This document shows positions 17,503 through 27,125 of a stretch of 64,000 bases of DNA, in pieces. The notes under the pieces are model-generated. The model searched no databases. It had not been told where the DNA came from and saw nothing but the letters and a program-made list of their open reading frames with translations. The translations under genes were made by a program, and so were the position numbers. Origin of the DNA: Rhizobium sp. ASV8. Lineage in GTDB: Bacteria; Pseudomonadota; Alphaproteobacteria; Rhizobiales; Rhizobiaceae. The DNA lies in assembly GCF_016429255.1 (NCBI RefSeq), contig NZ_JAELUG010000006.1:39156-103155 (forward strand), read 5' to 3'. Numbering within the stretch: the stretch's first letter is position 1; each line of letters opens with the position of its first letter.

Positions 17503-18516
17503 ATGAAATTCAAGCAATTCGTCGCCGCGGCTGCGTTCGGTCTCGCGAGCATCTCGATGGCGATCTCCGCAAACGCGGCCGATAAAAAGGTCGTCGTCGG
17601 CTATCAGACCGATGCATTGCCATCCTCCGTCGCCATCGCCAACGGCGATTTCATCAAGGAGACCGGCTATAAGATCGACTTCCGCAAGTTCAACTCGGGA
17701 GCAGAGATCTTCGCCGCCATCGCATCGGGTGATGTCCAGATCGGCTATGTCGGCTCGAGCCCGTTTGCAGCGGCCGCATCACGGGGCCTTGAGGTCAAGG
17801 CCTTCTATCTCTCGTCCATCTCCGGCATCGATGAAGCGCTCGTGGTGCGCAACGGTTCCGGCATCAACACGCTCGCTGACCTCAAGGGCAAGAAGCTGGC
17901 GGCAGCGCCCGTTTCGACCGACCACTACCAGTTGCTCGCGCTTATCAAGTCGCTCGGCCTCACGGAAAAGGACGTGCAGGTCTTCGCCATCCCGCAGCCG
18001 GAAATCGTCGCCAGCTACAATCGCGGCGATATCGACGGCGGCTTCGTCTGGGATCCGGCACTGAGCGAACTGAAGAAAGGCGGCAAGGTGCTCGTCACCT
18101 CAAAGGACGTCGCCGACAAGGGCGCTCCAACCTTCTCCGCTTGGGTGGCAACATCGAAATTCGCGGCCGACAACCCGCAGTTCCTGAAGGCCTATGCCTC
18201 TGTCATCAACAAATACTATGCCTCTTTCGCCGCGGACAAGACGGCCTGGGGACCGGACAGCGATAACGCAAAGTCTCTTGCCAAGCTGCTCGGCGGCACG
18301 GCGGATCAGCAGGCGGCGGCGCTCAAGAACCTTACGCTCCTGACACCCGACGTGCAGGCATCGGCCGATTGGCTCGGTGGCGGCGAAAAGTCGGGAGCGG
18401 CAAAGATCCTGAAGGACACGGCAACCTTCCTGAAGGGTCAAGGCAAAGTCTCTGATGTCCTGCCGAACTACGGCGCCTTCGTCACGGCCGACGCACTTGT
18501 CAGTGCGAGCAACTGA
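17503..18516 (+). CDS. tauA: Taurine/sulfonate ABC transporter substrate-binding protein
   Basis: A 337-residue periplasmic protein with a signal peptide ending SANAA. The segments [57 protein letters not shown] and [19 protein letters not shown] follow the TauA pattern closely. It opens a four-gene block with an ATPase, a permease and an SsuD-like monooxygenase. It should bind taurine or another sulfonate. Specificity is uncertain, because the oxygenase that follows is SsuD-like and no TauD is present. Confidence 0.9.
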   Translation: MKFKQFVAAAAFGLASISMAISANAADKKVVVGYQTDALPSSVAIANGDFIKETGYKIDFRKFNSGAEIFAAIASGDVQIGYVGSSPFAAAASRGLEVKAFYLSSISGIDEALVVRNGSGINTLADLKGKKLAAAPVSTDHYQLLALIKSLGLTEKDVQVFAIPQPEIVASYNRGDIDGGFVWDPALSELKKGGKVLVTSKDVADKGAPTFSAWVATSKFAADNPQFLKAYASVINKYYASFAADKTAWGPDSDNAKSLAKLLGGTADQQAAALKNLTLLTPDVQASADWLGGGEKSGAAKILKDTATFLKGQGKVSDVLPNYGAFVTADALVSASN

Positions 18517-18571
18517 TCCCCGCTGGCGCCGGCGCGCCTACCGCGCCGGCGTCGAACCTTCGAGAAAAGAC

Positions 18572-19360
18572 ATGCTTCAAGTCGATCACGCCAGTGTATT
18601 CTTCGCAGCGCGCGACGGGAGAACCGTTCATGCGCTCGATCGCGTCTCCTTCAACATTCCCGAACGCGGCATTGTCGTCGCCCTGGGAGCGTCGGGTTGC
18701 GGCAAATCAACATTGCTCAATGCGATCGCCGGCTTCCTGCCACTCTCGGAGGGGACCATCACCCTGGATGGCAGGCCGGTCTCAGGCCCCGGTTCCGATC
18801 GTGGCGTGGTTTTCCAGAAAGACTCGTTACTGCCGTGGAAATCCGTCCTTGATAATGTCGCGCTCGGTCTGAAATTTGCGGGTCTAGGGCGGCGGGAGCG
18901 GCACGAGCGTGCTTCGGAGCTCCTTCGCCTCGTCGGCCTGACTGACTTTGCAAACGCGTCGCCCTATGAACTCTCGGGCGGAATGCGCCAGCGCGTTGGC
19001 ATCGCGCGCGCATTGGCGACCGACCCGGACATCCTGCTCATGGACGAACCCTTCGGCGCGCTCGACAGCCTGACGAGGGAACAGATGCAGGAACTGCTCG
19101 TCTCCATCTGGGCCAGAACCAACAAGCGGATCTTCTTCATAACCCATTCGATCGAAGAGGCCCTGTTTCTGGGCACCGAGGTGCTGGTGATGTCACCGCG
19201 ACCTGGCCGCGTCATCGCCCGGTTCGATCTCGATTTCGTGCATCGCCTGGCTGCCAGTGGCGACGCCAGATCGATCCTGACCTCTCCCGAATTTGCCGAA
19301 CTCAGAGAGGAAATTCGCGCAATCCTGCACAATGCAGACAACATCAGGAGCGCGGCATGA
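18572..19360 (+). CDS. tauB: Sulfonate/taurine ABC transporter ATP-binding protein
   Basis: About 262 residues from the ATG at 18572, preceded by GAGAAAAG; the longer frame from 18455 overlaps tauA and is not protein-like. Motifs are Walker [12 protein letters not shown]-loop [21 protein letters not shown], signature [14 protein letters not shown], Walker [13 protein letters not shown] and [12 protein letters not shown]. This is the nitrate/sulfonate/taurine ATPase subfamily. Its end overlaps the permease start by ATGA. Confidence 0.92.
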   Translation: MLQVDHASVFFAARDGRTVHALDRVSFNIPERGIVVALGASGCGKSTLLNAIAGFLPLSEGTITLDGRPVSGPGSDRGVVFQKDSLLPWKSVLDNVALGLKFAGLGRRERHERASELLRLVGLTDFANASPYELSGGMRQRVGIARALATDPDILLMDEPFGALDSLTREQMQELLVSIWARTNKRIFFITHSIEEALFLGTEVLVMSPRPGRVIARFDLDFVHRLAASGDARSILTSPEFAELREEIRAILHNADNIRSAA

Positions 19361-20211
19361 CCGACATTTCTGGAACGCGTCCCGTTATCGCCCGTTCGCC
19401 GGAAGCAAAGGCTAAGCTTGTTCGCATGCCGGGCTTCGGCGTCGGTTCCAAGCCGACGATCGCCATCAGCCTCGCAACGGGCATTGTCTTCCTCGCGGCA
19501 TGGTGGTTGGTGTCCAAACTCGGCCTGGTCTCGCATCTCTTCTTGCCCCGGCCCGATGAAGTTCTGACGCAGATCGGCGTCGTCTATCGCGACGGCTATG
19601 CCGGCGCCTCGCTCTCGGAACACATAGTCGCCAGCCTGTTTCGCATCGTCGTTGCCGCAGCGATCGCAATCGTGGTCGGTATTCCCGTCGGCCTGTTGAT
19701 GGGCCTCAGTCGTTGGGCAAAGGGAATTCTCGATACGCCCATCGAATTCTACTGGCCGCTGCCTCCGCTTTCGTATCTGCCGCTGATGATCATCTGGCTC
19801 GGCATTGGTGAAACCTCGAAGATCACGCTCCTGGTGCTCGCCATGTTCGCGCCTATCTGCCTGTCCGCTCAGGCGGGCGTCCGCTCGCTACCTCTTGAGC
19901 GTGTCAATGCGGCGCGTTCGCTTGGCGCAAGCCGGCTGCAGCTCTTCCTTTCCATCGTCCTGCCTTCGGCCTTGCCGGAGATCCTGACCGGCGTGAGGAT
20001 TGCGTTCGGGATCGGCTGGGGAACTCTGGTGGCAGCCGAACTCATCGCCTCAACCCGCGGCATCGGCTTCATGATCATGTCGGCATCGCAATTCCTGGCA
20101 ACCGACGTCGTCTTCGTCGGCATCGGCATCATCGCGATCTGCGCCTTTGCCTTCACAGCGGCGATACGCATCCTCGAGACAGTTCTCGTTCCCTGGAAGG
20201 GGAAACTCTGA
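19357..20211 (+). CDS. tauC: Sulfonate/taurine ABC transporter permease
   Basis: A 284-residue inner-membrane permease with about six helices and the EAA loop in [39 protein letters not shown], typical of the SsuC/TauC family. It starts inside the ATPase stop (ATGA), so the two are co-translated. The long cytoplasmic N-terminus of about 35 residues is usual for this family. Confidence 0.93.
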   Translation: MTDISGTRPVIARSPEAKAKLVRMPGFGVGSKPTIAISLATGIVFLAAWWLVSKLGLVSHLFLPRPDEVLTQIGVVYRDGYAGASLSEHIVASLFRIVVAAAIAIVVGIPVGLLMGLSRWAKGILDTPIEFYWPLPPLSYLPLMIIWLGIGETSKITLLVLAMFAPICLSAQAGVRSLPLERVNAARSLGASRLQLFLSIVLPSALPEILTGVRIAFGIGWGTLVAAELIASTRGIGFMIMSASQFLATDVVFVGIGIIAICAFAFTAAIRILETVLVPWKGKL

Positions 20212-20265
20212 GCGCAGGACGCACAGGCGTCGCCAATCTCGGTCGCGGCGGGAATTTCCCATCCA

Positions 20266-21348
20266 ATGCATGCAGGCATGGTCATGAGCAGCGAATTCCT
20301 CTGGTACATTCCCAACGATACGAAACCCGGCCATCGCGGCGATTCCGCCGTTGAAAATCACAATAGCCTGGAGACACTGACGAGCCATGCCAGAGCGCTG
20401 GAAGAGCATGGGTGGAAAGGCGCCCTGATCGGCACGGGTTGGGGACGGCCCGATACCTTCACCGTTGCCGCTGCCCTTGCCGCCAGGACGACGAGCTTCG
20501 AGCCATTGATCGCCATCCGTCCAGGTTACTGGCGGCCCGCACAATTCGCATCCGCGGCGGCCACCCTGGATCAGTTGAGCGGCGGTCGGGTGCGGGTCAA
20601 CATCGTATCGGGCAAGGACAATCTATCCGCTTATGGTGACAGCGAGGGCGATCAGGCGCATCGGTACGACCGTACCCGGGAATTCATGCGACTGGTTCGC
20701 AGGCTCTGGACCGAGGAAAGCGTTACCTATGAAGGCGAACATTTCCGCGTTGCTCAATCGACGGCGGCGCCGCGGATCCAGGCTCGCGGCGAGCGCCGAC
20801 ACCCCAAGCTCTATTTCGGCGGCGCTTCGCAAGCTGCGGAGAGCGTCGCCGCCACGGAGGCCGACGTTCAGCTCTTCTGGGGCGAGCCGCTTGATGATAT
20901 CGGGGAGCGGATCGAGCGCTTGACGTCTCTAAGCAAGGCGCTGGATCGCGATCTCGCTCCACTCGAATTCGGCTTGCGCATCACCACGCTCGTACGCGAA
21001 ACCAGCGCACGGGCATGGGCAGATGCCGAAGCAAAAGTCGCAAGAATGGCCGAGGACAATGGAGCGGGCTGGCACGACCATCGCCAGTCGATAGCCGTCG
21101 GTCAGAGACGCCTGTTCGATCTCAATGCACGCGGCGATGTGCTCGACGACAATCTCTACACCGCACCAGGCAAGTTCGGCGGCGGCGGGGCCGGAACGAC
21201 GTGGCTGGTCGGATCCGCAGAAGAGGTTGCCGGCTCCCTGCGCAAATACCGCGAACTGGGTATCACGCATTTCGTCCTCTCCGATACGCCCTATCTCACG
21301 GAAATCAGGCGGCAGGGGGATCAGCTATTGCCCCTTCTGCGCGATTGA
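20266..21348 (+). CDS. ssuD: SsuD-like FMNH2-dependent alkanesulfonate monooxygenase
   Basis: A 360-residue luciferase-like enzyme. SEFLWYIPNDTKPGHRGDS, FEPLIAIRPGYWRPAQFASAAATLDQLSGGRVRVNIVSGKD and LRKYRELGITHFVLSDTPYLTEIRRQGDQLLPLL follow the SsuD pattern. It would oxidise a sulfonate to aldehyde plus sulfite, feeding cysteine synthesis. It lies 54 nt after tauC and is probably the last gene of that operon. The start is ambiguous between 20266 and ATGs up to 20284; none has a strong ribosome site. The partner flavin reductase SsuE is not in the window. Confidence 0.9.
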   Translation: MHAGMVMSSEFLWYIPNDTKPGHRGDSAVENHNSLETLTSHARALEEHGWKGALIGTGWGRPDTFTVAAALAARTTSFEPLIAIRPGYWRPAQFASAAATLDQLSGGRVRVNIVSGKDNLSAYGDSEGDQAHRYDRTREFMRLVRRLWTEESVTYEGEHFRVAQSTAAPRIQARGERRHPKLYFGGASQAAESVAATEADVQLFWGEPLDDIGERIERLTSLSKALDRDLAPLEFGLRITTLVRETSARAWADAEAKVARMAEDNGAGWHDHRQSIAVGQRRLFDLNARGDVLDDNLYTAPGKFGGGGAGTTWLVGSAEEVAGSLRKYRELGITHFVLSDTPYLTEIRRQGDQLLPLLRD

Positions 21349-21392
21349 TAGACGGAAAAGACCTTCGCTATACCCACAGAACATCGCGAGCA

Positions 21393-21411
21393 CGCGGCTT
21401 TCCAAGCCGCG
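21393..21411 (+). terminator. Hairpin after the sulfonate operon
   Basis: CGCGGCTT and AAGCCGCG pair perfectly around TCC, 45 nt after the ssuD stop. No T tract follows, so it may stabilise the transcript end rather than terminate alone. Confidence 0.4.
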
Positions 21412-21422
21412 CTCCGTCAATT

Positions 21423-21440
21423 ATGACGGTTTCATGACAA
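21423..21440 (+). promoter_or_regulatory. Pho-box-like direct repeat upstream of orfA-pit
   Basis: ATGACGG-TTTC-ATGACAA is a pair of 7-bp repeats with an 11-bp period. It differs by one base per half from ATGACAG-N4-ATGACAG, the reverse complement of the PhoB consensus. It ends 18 nt before the chosen ATG of the DUF47 gene, a position better suited to repression than activation. In Sinorhizobium meliloti the orfA-pit operon is known to be repressed by PhoB under phosphate limitation. Confidence 0.6.
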
Positions 21441-21458
21441 TGAATGCATGGAGCTTTG

Positions 21459-22100
21459 ATGTTAGGCTGGTTTCGCAAACTCATGCCGCGCGAGGATCGC
21501 TTTTTCGATCTCTTCGCGCAGCACTCGCGCACGATCGTCGGCGCCGCTGAAGCCCTGAACGAACTTTTGGCCGGCAAGGACATCGACGCGAAAGGTCGAC
21601 GGATCGTCGAGCTGGAAAATCAGGCAGATGGCATCACGCGCGACGTGCTGCTTGCCGTGCGCCGAAGCTTCATCACGCCCTTCGACCGCGGCGACATCAA
21701 GGATCTCATCATGTCCATGGATGACGCCATCGACATGATGCACAAGACCGTGAAAACCATCCGGCTTTTCGAGCAAAAGAATTTCGACCCCGGCATGCAG
21801 CAGATGGGCGAAGTGATCGTCAAGGCAGCCCATCTGGTCGCCGAGGCCGTTCCCCTCCTCGATCGCATGGGGCCGAATGCCTCAAGACTGGCCAACCTCA
21901 CGGAAGAGATCGTCAAGGTGGAAGGCCGCGCCGACGAACTCCATGACCAGGGGCTGAAGGATCTGTTCCGCAATTACGGCGCCTCCAATGCCATGGCCTT
22001 TATCATCGGCAGCGAGATCTACGGCGAACTGGAAAAGGTGGTCGACCGCTTCGAGGACGTCGCCAACGAGATCAACGGCATCGTGCTCGAGAGCGTCTGA
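21459..22100 (+). CDS. DUF47/PhoU-like Pit accessory protein (OrfA)
   Basis: A 213-residue, mostly alpha-helical cytoplasmic protein starting MLGWFRKLMPREDRFFDLF; GGAG lies 7 nt before the ATG at 21459. Motifs VELENQADGITRDVLLAVRRSFITPFDRGDIKDLI and MDDAIDMMHKTVKTIRLFE match the PhoU-related DUF47 family that accompanies Pit transporters. Its stop codon overlaps the pit start (TGATG), so the pair is translationally coupled. The role is probably control of phosphate uptake. Confidence 0.92.
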   Translation: MLGWFRKLMPREDRFFDLFAQHSRTIVGAAEALNELLAGKDIDAKGRRIVELENQADGITRDVLLAVRRSFITPFDRGDIKDLIMSMDDAIDMMHKTVKTIRLFEQKNFDPGMQQMGEVIVKAAHLVAEAVPLLDRMGPNASRLANLTEEIVKVEGRADELHDQGLKDLFRNYGASNAMAFIIGSEIYGELEKVVDRFEDVANEINGIVLESV

Positions 22101-23104
22101 TGGAGGCCACCCTCGCCTTTCCCTTGCTGGTGGGGATCATCGCCACCGCCTTGTTCTTTGACTTTCTAAACGGGCTTCACGATGCGGCGAATTCCATCGC
22201 CACCATCGTGTCGACCCGTGTCCTGCGGCCGCAATATGCTGTGCTGTGGGCGGCGTTTTTCAACTTCATTGCCTTCATGTTCTTCGGGCTGCATGTGGCC
22301 GAGACGCTCGGAACCGGCATCATCGATCCCAGCATCGTCGATGCTTCGGTCATCTTTGCCGCGTTGCTGGGGGCGATCGTCTGGAACATCGTCACCTGGA
22401 TATTCGGCATCCCCTCCAGCTCGTCACATGCGCTGGTCGGCGGGTTGATCGGCGCCGGTCTCGCCAAGGTCGGCGTAAGCTCGATCGTCTGGCTCGGTGT
22501 CTTCAAGACAGCCGGCGCGATCGTGATGTCCCCGCTGATCGGATTTGTGCTGGCGCTTTTTCTGGTCCTGATGGTGACGTGGCTGTTCGTGCGGCAGACA
22601 CCCTTTGCCGTCGACAGCACGTTCCGTATTTTGCAATTCTTCTCCGCGTCGCTCTATTCGCTCGGACACGGCGGCAACGATGCGCAGAAGACCATGGGCA
22701 TCATCGCTATTCTCCTTTATTCTCAAGGATATGGCGGCAGTTCCTTCCATGTGCCTCTATGGGTCGTGCTTTCTTGCCAGACGGCCATGGCGCTCGGCAC
22801 GCTGTTTGGCGGATGGCGGATCGTGCACACGATGGGCTCGAAGATCACCCGCCTCAACCCGATGCAAGGCTTCTGCGCGGAGACCGGTGGCGCGCTGACG
22901 CTCTTTGCCGCGACCTGGCTTGGCATACCGGTATCCACCACCCATACGATTACCGGCGCCATCATCGGCGTTGGCGCGGCGAGACGCGTGTCGGCCGTCC
23001 GCTGGGGCATTGCCGGCAATATCGTCATCGCCTGGATTATCACGCTTCCGGCCGCTGCCGGCATTTCGGCCCTTTCCTATTGGGCCATGCAGCTCCTGAA
23101 GTGA
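22100..23104 (+). CDS. pit: PiT family low-affinity inorganic phosphate transporter
   Basis: A 334-residue membrane protein with about ten helices. The duplicated PiT signatures are visible: FDFLNGLHDAANSIATIVSTRVL in the first half and SLGHGGNDAQKTMG in the second, with IPSSSSHALVGGLIGAGL and GIPVSTTHTITGAIIGVGAARR. The family takes up phosphate, usually as a metal-phosphate complex, with protons. It is coupled to the DUF47 gene upstream. A PhoB-like site before the operon suggests it is turned off when phosphate is scarce. Confidence 0.96.
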   Translation: MEATLAFPLLVGIIATALFFDFLNGLHDAANSIATIVSTRVLRPQYAVLWAAFFNFIAFMFFGLHVAETLGTGIIDPSIVDASVIFAALLGAIVWNIVTWIFGIPSSSSHALVGGLIGAGLAKVGVSSIVWLGVFKTAGAIVMSPLIGFVLALFLVLMVTWLFVRQTPFAVDSTFRILQFFSASLYSLGHGGNDAQKTMGIIAILLYSQGYGGSSFHVPLWVVLSCQTAMALGTLFGGWRIVHTMGSKITRLNPMQGFCAETGGALTLFAATWLGIPVSTTHTITGAIIGVGAARRVSAVRWGIAGNIVIAWIITLPAAAGISALSYWAMQLLK

Positions 23105-23141
23105 GCGATAAAAACCGGATTCCTCCGGTTTCACAAAAAAA

Positions 23142-23172
23142 GATCGCGACCAATTGGTCGCGATCCAGAATA
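23142..23172 (-). terminator. Intrinsic terminator of the chemoreceptor gene
   Basis: A 24-bp perfect palindrome at 23142-23165 (arms GATCGCGACC and GGTCGCGATC with AATT at the tip) is followed on the minus strand by seven T residues (23135-23141). This is a textbook intrinsic terminator for the minus-strand chemoreceptor that ends at 23215. A smaller hairpin, AAACCGG and CCGGTTT, at about 23112-23131 serves the pit side. Confidence 0.85.
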
Positions 23173-23214
23173 GTAAACTATATCAATGCTCTATTGAGCG
23201 CCGGATGCGCAGCA

Positions 23215-25149
23215 TCAAAATTCTTCCCACGATGCGGCAGCCGCTGTCGCCGCACTGGAGCCCGAGAAGGCTCCGGCGATCCTTGCTCTCAAAGAGCGGG
23301 CCGGCGAAGCAGCAGGGCTCGACTGCTCCGTAACCGCAGCAGGCCGAGCCTGGCTGCGGCCTGTCTGAAGGGCGAATTGTCCAAGCAACTCGTTCAAGGC
23401 GGTCACTTCCTTGGCCAGGCTGTAGCTCGCGGCCGTGGATTCCTCCACCATCGCGGCATTCTGCTGTGTTCCCTGATCGATGGTGTTGACGGCGGTGTTG
23501 ATCTCCTGCAACCCGGTCGCCTGCTCGCGTGCGGCTTCGACGATGGCGCGGACATTGCCGTCGATTTCCTCCACCTCGCGCACGATCTGCTGGAGCGATT
23601 GCCCTGTTCTGGTGACTAGATTGACGCCGCTGTCGACCTGCTGGCCCGAAGTCGAAATCAAAGCCTTGATCTCCTTGGCGGCTTTGGCGGAGCGCTGGGC
23701 GAGTTCGCGCACCTCCTGGGCGACGACCGCAAACCCCTTGCCGGCTTCGCCCGCGCGAGCGGCTTCGACACCGGCATTGAGGGCGAGAAGGTTGGTTTGA
23801 AATGCGATATCGTCGATGACGCCGATGATGTTGCTGATCTCGCTCGATGACTTCGAGATTGCCTCCATCGCGGCAATGGCCTCGCGCATGACTTCGCCGG
23901 ACTTCTCGGCGCCGATACGGGCGCGGCCGACCAATGAACTCGCCTCTTCCGCCCGCCGGGTGGAATCCTTGACCGTGGTGGTGATCTCTTCGAGTGCAGC
24001 CGCTGTCTCCTCGACGGAGGCTGCCTGCTGCTCGGTACGCTTGGAGAGATCGTCGGCCGCTGAGCGAATCTGGCTGGCACCGGCCGCAATAGCCTGCCCG
24101 CCCTGGCCGACTGCCCGCAGCGTCTCCTCAAGCTTCGTCATGGAGGCGTTGAAGTCGGCTCTCAATTGGTCGAGATGGGCAACGAAAGGCTTCTCGATGC
24201 GATAGGCCACATTGCCGTTCGAAAGCTCGGCAAGGCCCCCTGCCAGACCGTCAACGGCGAACTGAGTATCTGCGGCATCCTTCGCCTTCTGTGCTTCGCG
24301 TTCGAGCCGTTCCTTTTCCGAAAGGCTTCGGCCGGCGGCGGTTTCCTGCTCCAGGCGAATGCGCTCGATGGCATTGTCGCGGAACACCGCGACGGCTGCA
24401 GCCATTTGGCCGACTTCGTCGCGACGCCCGATCCCAGCGATCTGCTCGTCGGTGTTGCCGTCGGCAAGAGACGCCATGCGGGCGCGGAGCCGTTCGATGG
24501 GTGCTGTAATCCCGCGGGCGGACACAAGAATGGCGATCAGGATCGCCCCAGCGATGACGATACCAAGTACTATGAGCGTATCAATGATGGTGCTGGTCGC
24601 CCGTTGATCCAGCATATCGCTCTTGGCGTCGATATTCGCATTGAAGGTATCCAGCCACTGGCCGACTGCCAGAGCCTCGTCATCTATCAGCGGGTCGGCC
24701 TGCTTCAGCAATTTGGTGGCGGTATCGTTATCGTCCACCAGTCCGGCCTTCACCGCCTGATCGGTCAGCGCAATAATGTCATTCGCCTTTGCCGCCAGCC
24801 TGTCCACGGCATCCGCCTGGGCAGGTATCAGACGCTTGACGGCGGTAAAGCGGTCGAGCAGGCCTTGTCTATTCTCCTGATAGTTCTTCGAGAACTTCAC
24901 CATTTCCGGGTCTTTGGTACTGTAGACGAGGATCTGATAGGCGTTGTAGCTCAGTGCCGTCACCCGCTGGCTGGCTCTCGACATCTCCACGGCCGCCGCT
25001 TCATCCTTTGAAATGAAGTTCGAGTAGGTGGAAACGCTGTCCCTATATTGGCTGGATACGACGAGAACGCCTGCAATTCCGATCAGGCAGATCGGAATCA
25101 TTATGGAGAGTACCTTCGTCCTGATTTTGGCATTCTGGAGAAATGACAT
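23215..25149 (-). CDS. Methyl-accepting chemotaxis protein with CheR-binding tail
   Basis: About 644 residues from the ATG at 25149 (an upstream frame to 25266 lacks a proper start). There is one helix near residues 12-32, a periplasmic four-helix-type sensor region to about residue 190, a second helix, then HAMP ([18 protein letters not shown]), and a signalling domain with the conserved hairpin tip [53 protein letters not shown]. The last five residues, SWEEF, fit the xWxxF pentapeptide that tethers CheR/CheB. The ligand is unknown. Confidence 0.95.
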   Translation of the reverse strand: MSFLQNAKIRTKVLSIMIPICLIGIAGVLVVSSQYRDSVSTYSNFISKDEAAAVEMSRASQRVTALSYNAYQILVYSTKDPEMVKFSKNYQENRQGLLDRFTAVKRLIPAQADAVDRLAAKANDIIALTDQAVKAGLVDDNDTATKLLKQADPLIDDEALAVGQWLDTFNANIDAKSDMLDQRATSTIIDTLIVLGIVIAGAILIAILVSARGITAPIERLRARMASLADGNTDEQIAGIGRRDEVGQMAAAVAVFRDNAIERIRLEQETAAGRSLSEKERLEREAQKAKDAADTQFAVDGLAGGLAELSNGNVAYRIEKPFVAHLDQLRADFNASMTKLEETLRAVGQGGQAIAAGASQIRSAADDLSKRTEQQAASVEETAAALEEITTTVKDSTRRAEEASSLVGRARIGAEKSGEVMREAIAAMEAISKSSSEISNIIGVIDDIAFQTNLLALNAGVEAARAGEAGKGFAVVAQEVRELAQRSAKAAKEIKALISTSGQQVDSGVNLVTRTGQSLQQIVREVEEIDGNVRAIVEAAREQATGLQEINTAVNTIDQGTQQNAAMVEESTAASYSLAKEVTALNELLGQFALQTGRSQARPAAVTEQSSPAASPARSLRARIAGAFSGSSAATAAAASWEEF

Positions 25150-25706
25150 GATGTGCCTGCTCTTGGTGAAGAGCCTGCAATCGCGTGCACGCCGCAGAGT
25201 GCGCCCGCGCCGATGATTGCCTGCTTTGGGATCGGGAGAATCGCAGATGAAGAGCGTCCTGCTCACCGCCGATAGCGCTGCAGACCGACAAAAACATAAC
25301 AGGCTGATAAAACCGTTAATATAATTAAATGTTACATAAATTTAATTATGAGGAAAATTCAATATTGCAACAATAAAATCTTGCGAATTTAAAATTGCAC
25401 CGAAGAAAACAACTCAATTTTCACGATACATATCAGAATTAAGCAGAAACAAAACTATACTTTTAGATGCTATTCTTTGAGAGAACAACTCTAGCAGGGA
25501 TACACATACTGTATTCCGCATCAACCTAAAATCATTCCTTCTATTCGTATCGACAGAACGCCGGAAATCCGATCCGCGCGCGCCGACCATGCATCTCCTC
25601 TCCCGTCGCCGAGGCCGAGGCCGAGGATTAGCAGCAACTCTCAATAATGGCTTATTGACATAAATTTAGCCCGAGCTATATTTTTATAACGAGCTGGAGA
25701 AGCCCC
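25150..25706. other. Long AT-rich divergent intergenic region, chemoreceptor versus mntH
   Basis: These 557 bp hold no supportable gene. The first 120 bp are the chemoreceptor leader. The stretch 25300-25540 is very AT-rich compared with the surroundings. Positions near 25608-25625 carry a short GCCGAG repeat. The last 60 bp contain the mntH promoter and operator. Confidence 0.6.
25655..25683 (+). promoter_or_regulatory. mntH promoter with MntR-type operator between -35 and -10
   Basis: A consensus -35 TTGACA (25655-25660) and a -10 TATATT (25677-25682) are spaced by 16 bp. Exactly over the spacer and -10 lies an imperfect palindrome (25662-25683) with arms AAATTTAGC and GCTATATTT around CCGA, one mismatch. 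A bound repressor there would block RNA polymerase. The core TATAG...GGCTAAA recurs upstream of mntR at 27068-27087. Confidence 0.7.
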
Positions 25707-27017
25707 ATGACAGACTCGATTGCCCGGCAGACCCTGTCGGAACGTACCGATACGCAGATTCGCGAAGTTTTGGCCGGCAGGCGCCGAGGGTTCAGATCGA
25801 CCCTTCTTTTCGCAGGTCCGGCGGTTATCGCCTCCATCGCCTATATGGATCCCGGCAATTTCGCGACAAATATCCAGGCAGGCTCCGGCTATGGCTATTC
25901 GCTGCTATGGGTGGTCTTAGTCGCAAACCTCATCGCCATGCTCTTCCAGGCACTCTCGGCAAAGCTCGGAATCGTCACCGGCCGCAATCTTGCCGAGCTC
26001 TGTCGTGACGAGTTCTCGGCCCCCATTCGCTATACAATGTGGGTCATCAGTGAAGTCGCGGCGATGGCGACGGATCTCGCCGAATTCCTAGGTGGCGCGA
26101 TCGGCCTGTCGCTCCTCTTCCAGATGCCTCTCATCGCCGGCATGGCCGTTACGGCTGTTGTGACCTATGGCGTGCTGCTGATGGAGAAACGCGGCTTCAG
26201 ACCCATGGAGCTGGTCATCGGTGGCCTCGTCGCCATCATCAGCCTTTGCTATCTCCTTGAGATGTTTATCGCGCCTGTCGCCTGGGGTCAGGCAGCCCTT
26301 GGCACGGTCCTACCGTCGATCCCCGATTCTACCGCCTTGACCATCGCAGTCGGCATCATCGGCGCGACTGTGATGCCGCATGCGGTCTATCTGCACTCCG
26401 GCCTGACCCAGCACCGTGCTCCGGGGCGAAACGATAGCGAGCGCCGCAAGCTCGTATTCTTTTCCAATTGGGAGTGCGTGATAGCGCTCGCCGTCGCTGG
26501 TGCCGTGAATATGGCCATGGTGATCATGGCATCGGCCGCCTTCCACGCGGGCCACTCAGACGTCGCAGAGATCGAAACCGCCTATCACACCCTTACGCCC
26601 CTGCTCGGTGGAGCGGCGGCCAGCATCTTCCTGATCTCCCTCATGGCCTCCGGCATCTCGTCTTCGGCGGTGGGCACCATGGCCGGGCAAATGATCATGC
26701 AAGGCTTTGTCGGCTTCCGTATCCCGGTCTGGCTTCGCCGGCTGGTGACGATGCTGCCGGCATTCGTGGTCGTCCTCATGGGCGTCAACACCACCGAAGC
26801 GCTCGTCTATAGCCAGGTCGTGCTCTCCTTCGCGCTGCCCATTCCGATGATCGCGCTCGTCATGTTCACCCGAAACCGCGCCATCATGGGCAATTTCGCC
26901 AACGGTCGAGTGACCGATATTGCTGCCATCGTGGGCACCATCGTCATTCTCTGCCTGAACGCGATCCTGCTTCTCCAGACGTTCGGCATCCCGATCCCCG
27001 GGCTCAGCAACGGTTGA
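25707..27017 (+). CDS. mntH: NRAMP family Mn(II) transporter
   Basis: A 436-residue membrane protein with about eleven helices. The metal-site helix one motif is DPGNFATNIQAG, and the helix six motif is MPHAVYLHSGL, whose Met and His fit Mn2+/Fe2+ selectivity. GGAG precedes the ATG. The neighbour mntR and the shared operator-like sites indicate Mn-dependent repression. Bacterial NRAMP proteins import Mn2+ with protons and support oxidative-stress defence. Confidence 0.96.
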   Translation: MTDSIARQTLSERTDTQIREVLAGRRRGFRSTLLFAGPAVIASIAYMDPGNFATNIQAGSGYGYSLLWVVLVANLIAMLFQALSAKLGIVTGRNLAELCRDEFSAPIRYTMWVISEVAAMATDLAEFLGGAIGLSLLFQMPLIAGMAVTAVVTYGVLLMEKRGFRPMELVIGGLVAIISLCYLLEMFIAPVAWGQAALGTVLPSIPDSTALTIAVGIIGATVMPHAVYLHSGLTQHRAPGRNDSERRKLVFFSNWECVIALAVAGAVNMAMVIMASAAFHAGHSDVAEIETAYHTLTPLLGGAAASIFLISLMASGISSSAVGTMAGQMIMQGFVGFRIPVWLRRLVTMLPAFVVVLMGVNTTEALVYSQVVLSFALPIPMIALVMFTRNRAIMGNFANGRVTDIAAIVGTIVILCLNAILLLQTFGIPIPGLSNG

Positions 27018-27035
27018 TCCCCATATCTGGGGATC
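27016..27035 (+). terminator. Hairpin overlapping the mntH stop codon
   Basis: GATCCCCA and TGGGGATC pair perfectly around TATC, beginning inside the stop codon. There is no T tract. It may separate mntH from mntR transcription only partly. Confidence 0.45.
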
Positions 27036-27067
27036 TGAGAGCGGAGTTTCATAACGGAGTTGAATTA

Positions 27068-27087
27068 TTTATAGTCGAGGCTAAACG
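27068..27087 (+). promoter_or_regulatory. MntR-type operator upstream of mntR
   Basis: TTTATAGTCGAGGCTAAACG matches the mntH operator read on the other strand (TATAG, five variable bases, GGCTAAA). A TTGAAT at 27060-27065 could be the -35, placing the site over the spacer as at mntH. This suggests autoregulation of mntR. Confidence 0.55.
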
Positions 27088-27125
27088 TCATTACACGACT
27101 CTTAATCTCATGAGGGCAAGCCGCC

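Noticed and set aside
22246..23619. 457-codon open frame across pit and the chemoreceptor end
   Set aside because: It overlaps pit in another frame, crosses the bidirectional terminator at 23.14 kb and reads antisense into the chemoreceptor. The amino-acid composition is not protein-like.
25608..25625. Short GCCGAG tandem repeat
   Set aside because: Only about three imperfect units in a GC-rich pocket of an AT-rich intergenic region; too short to call a functional repeat.
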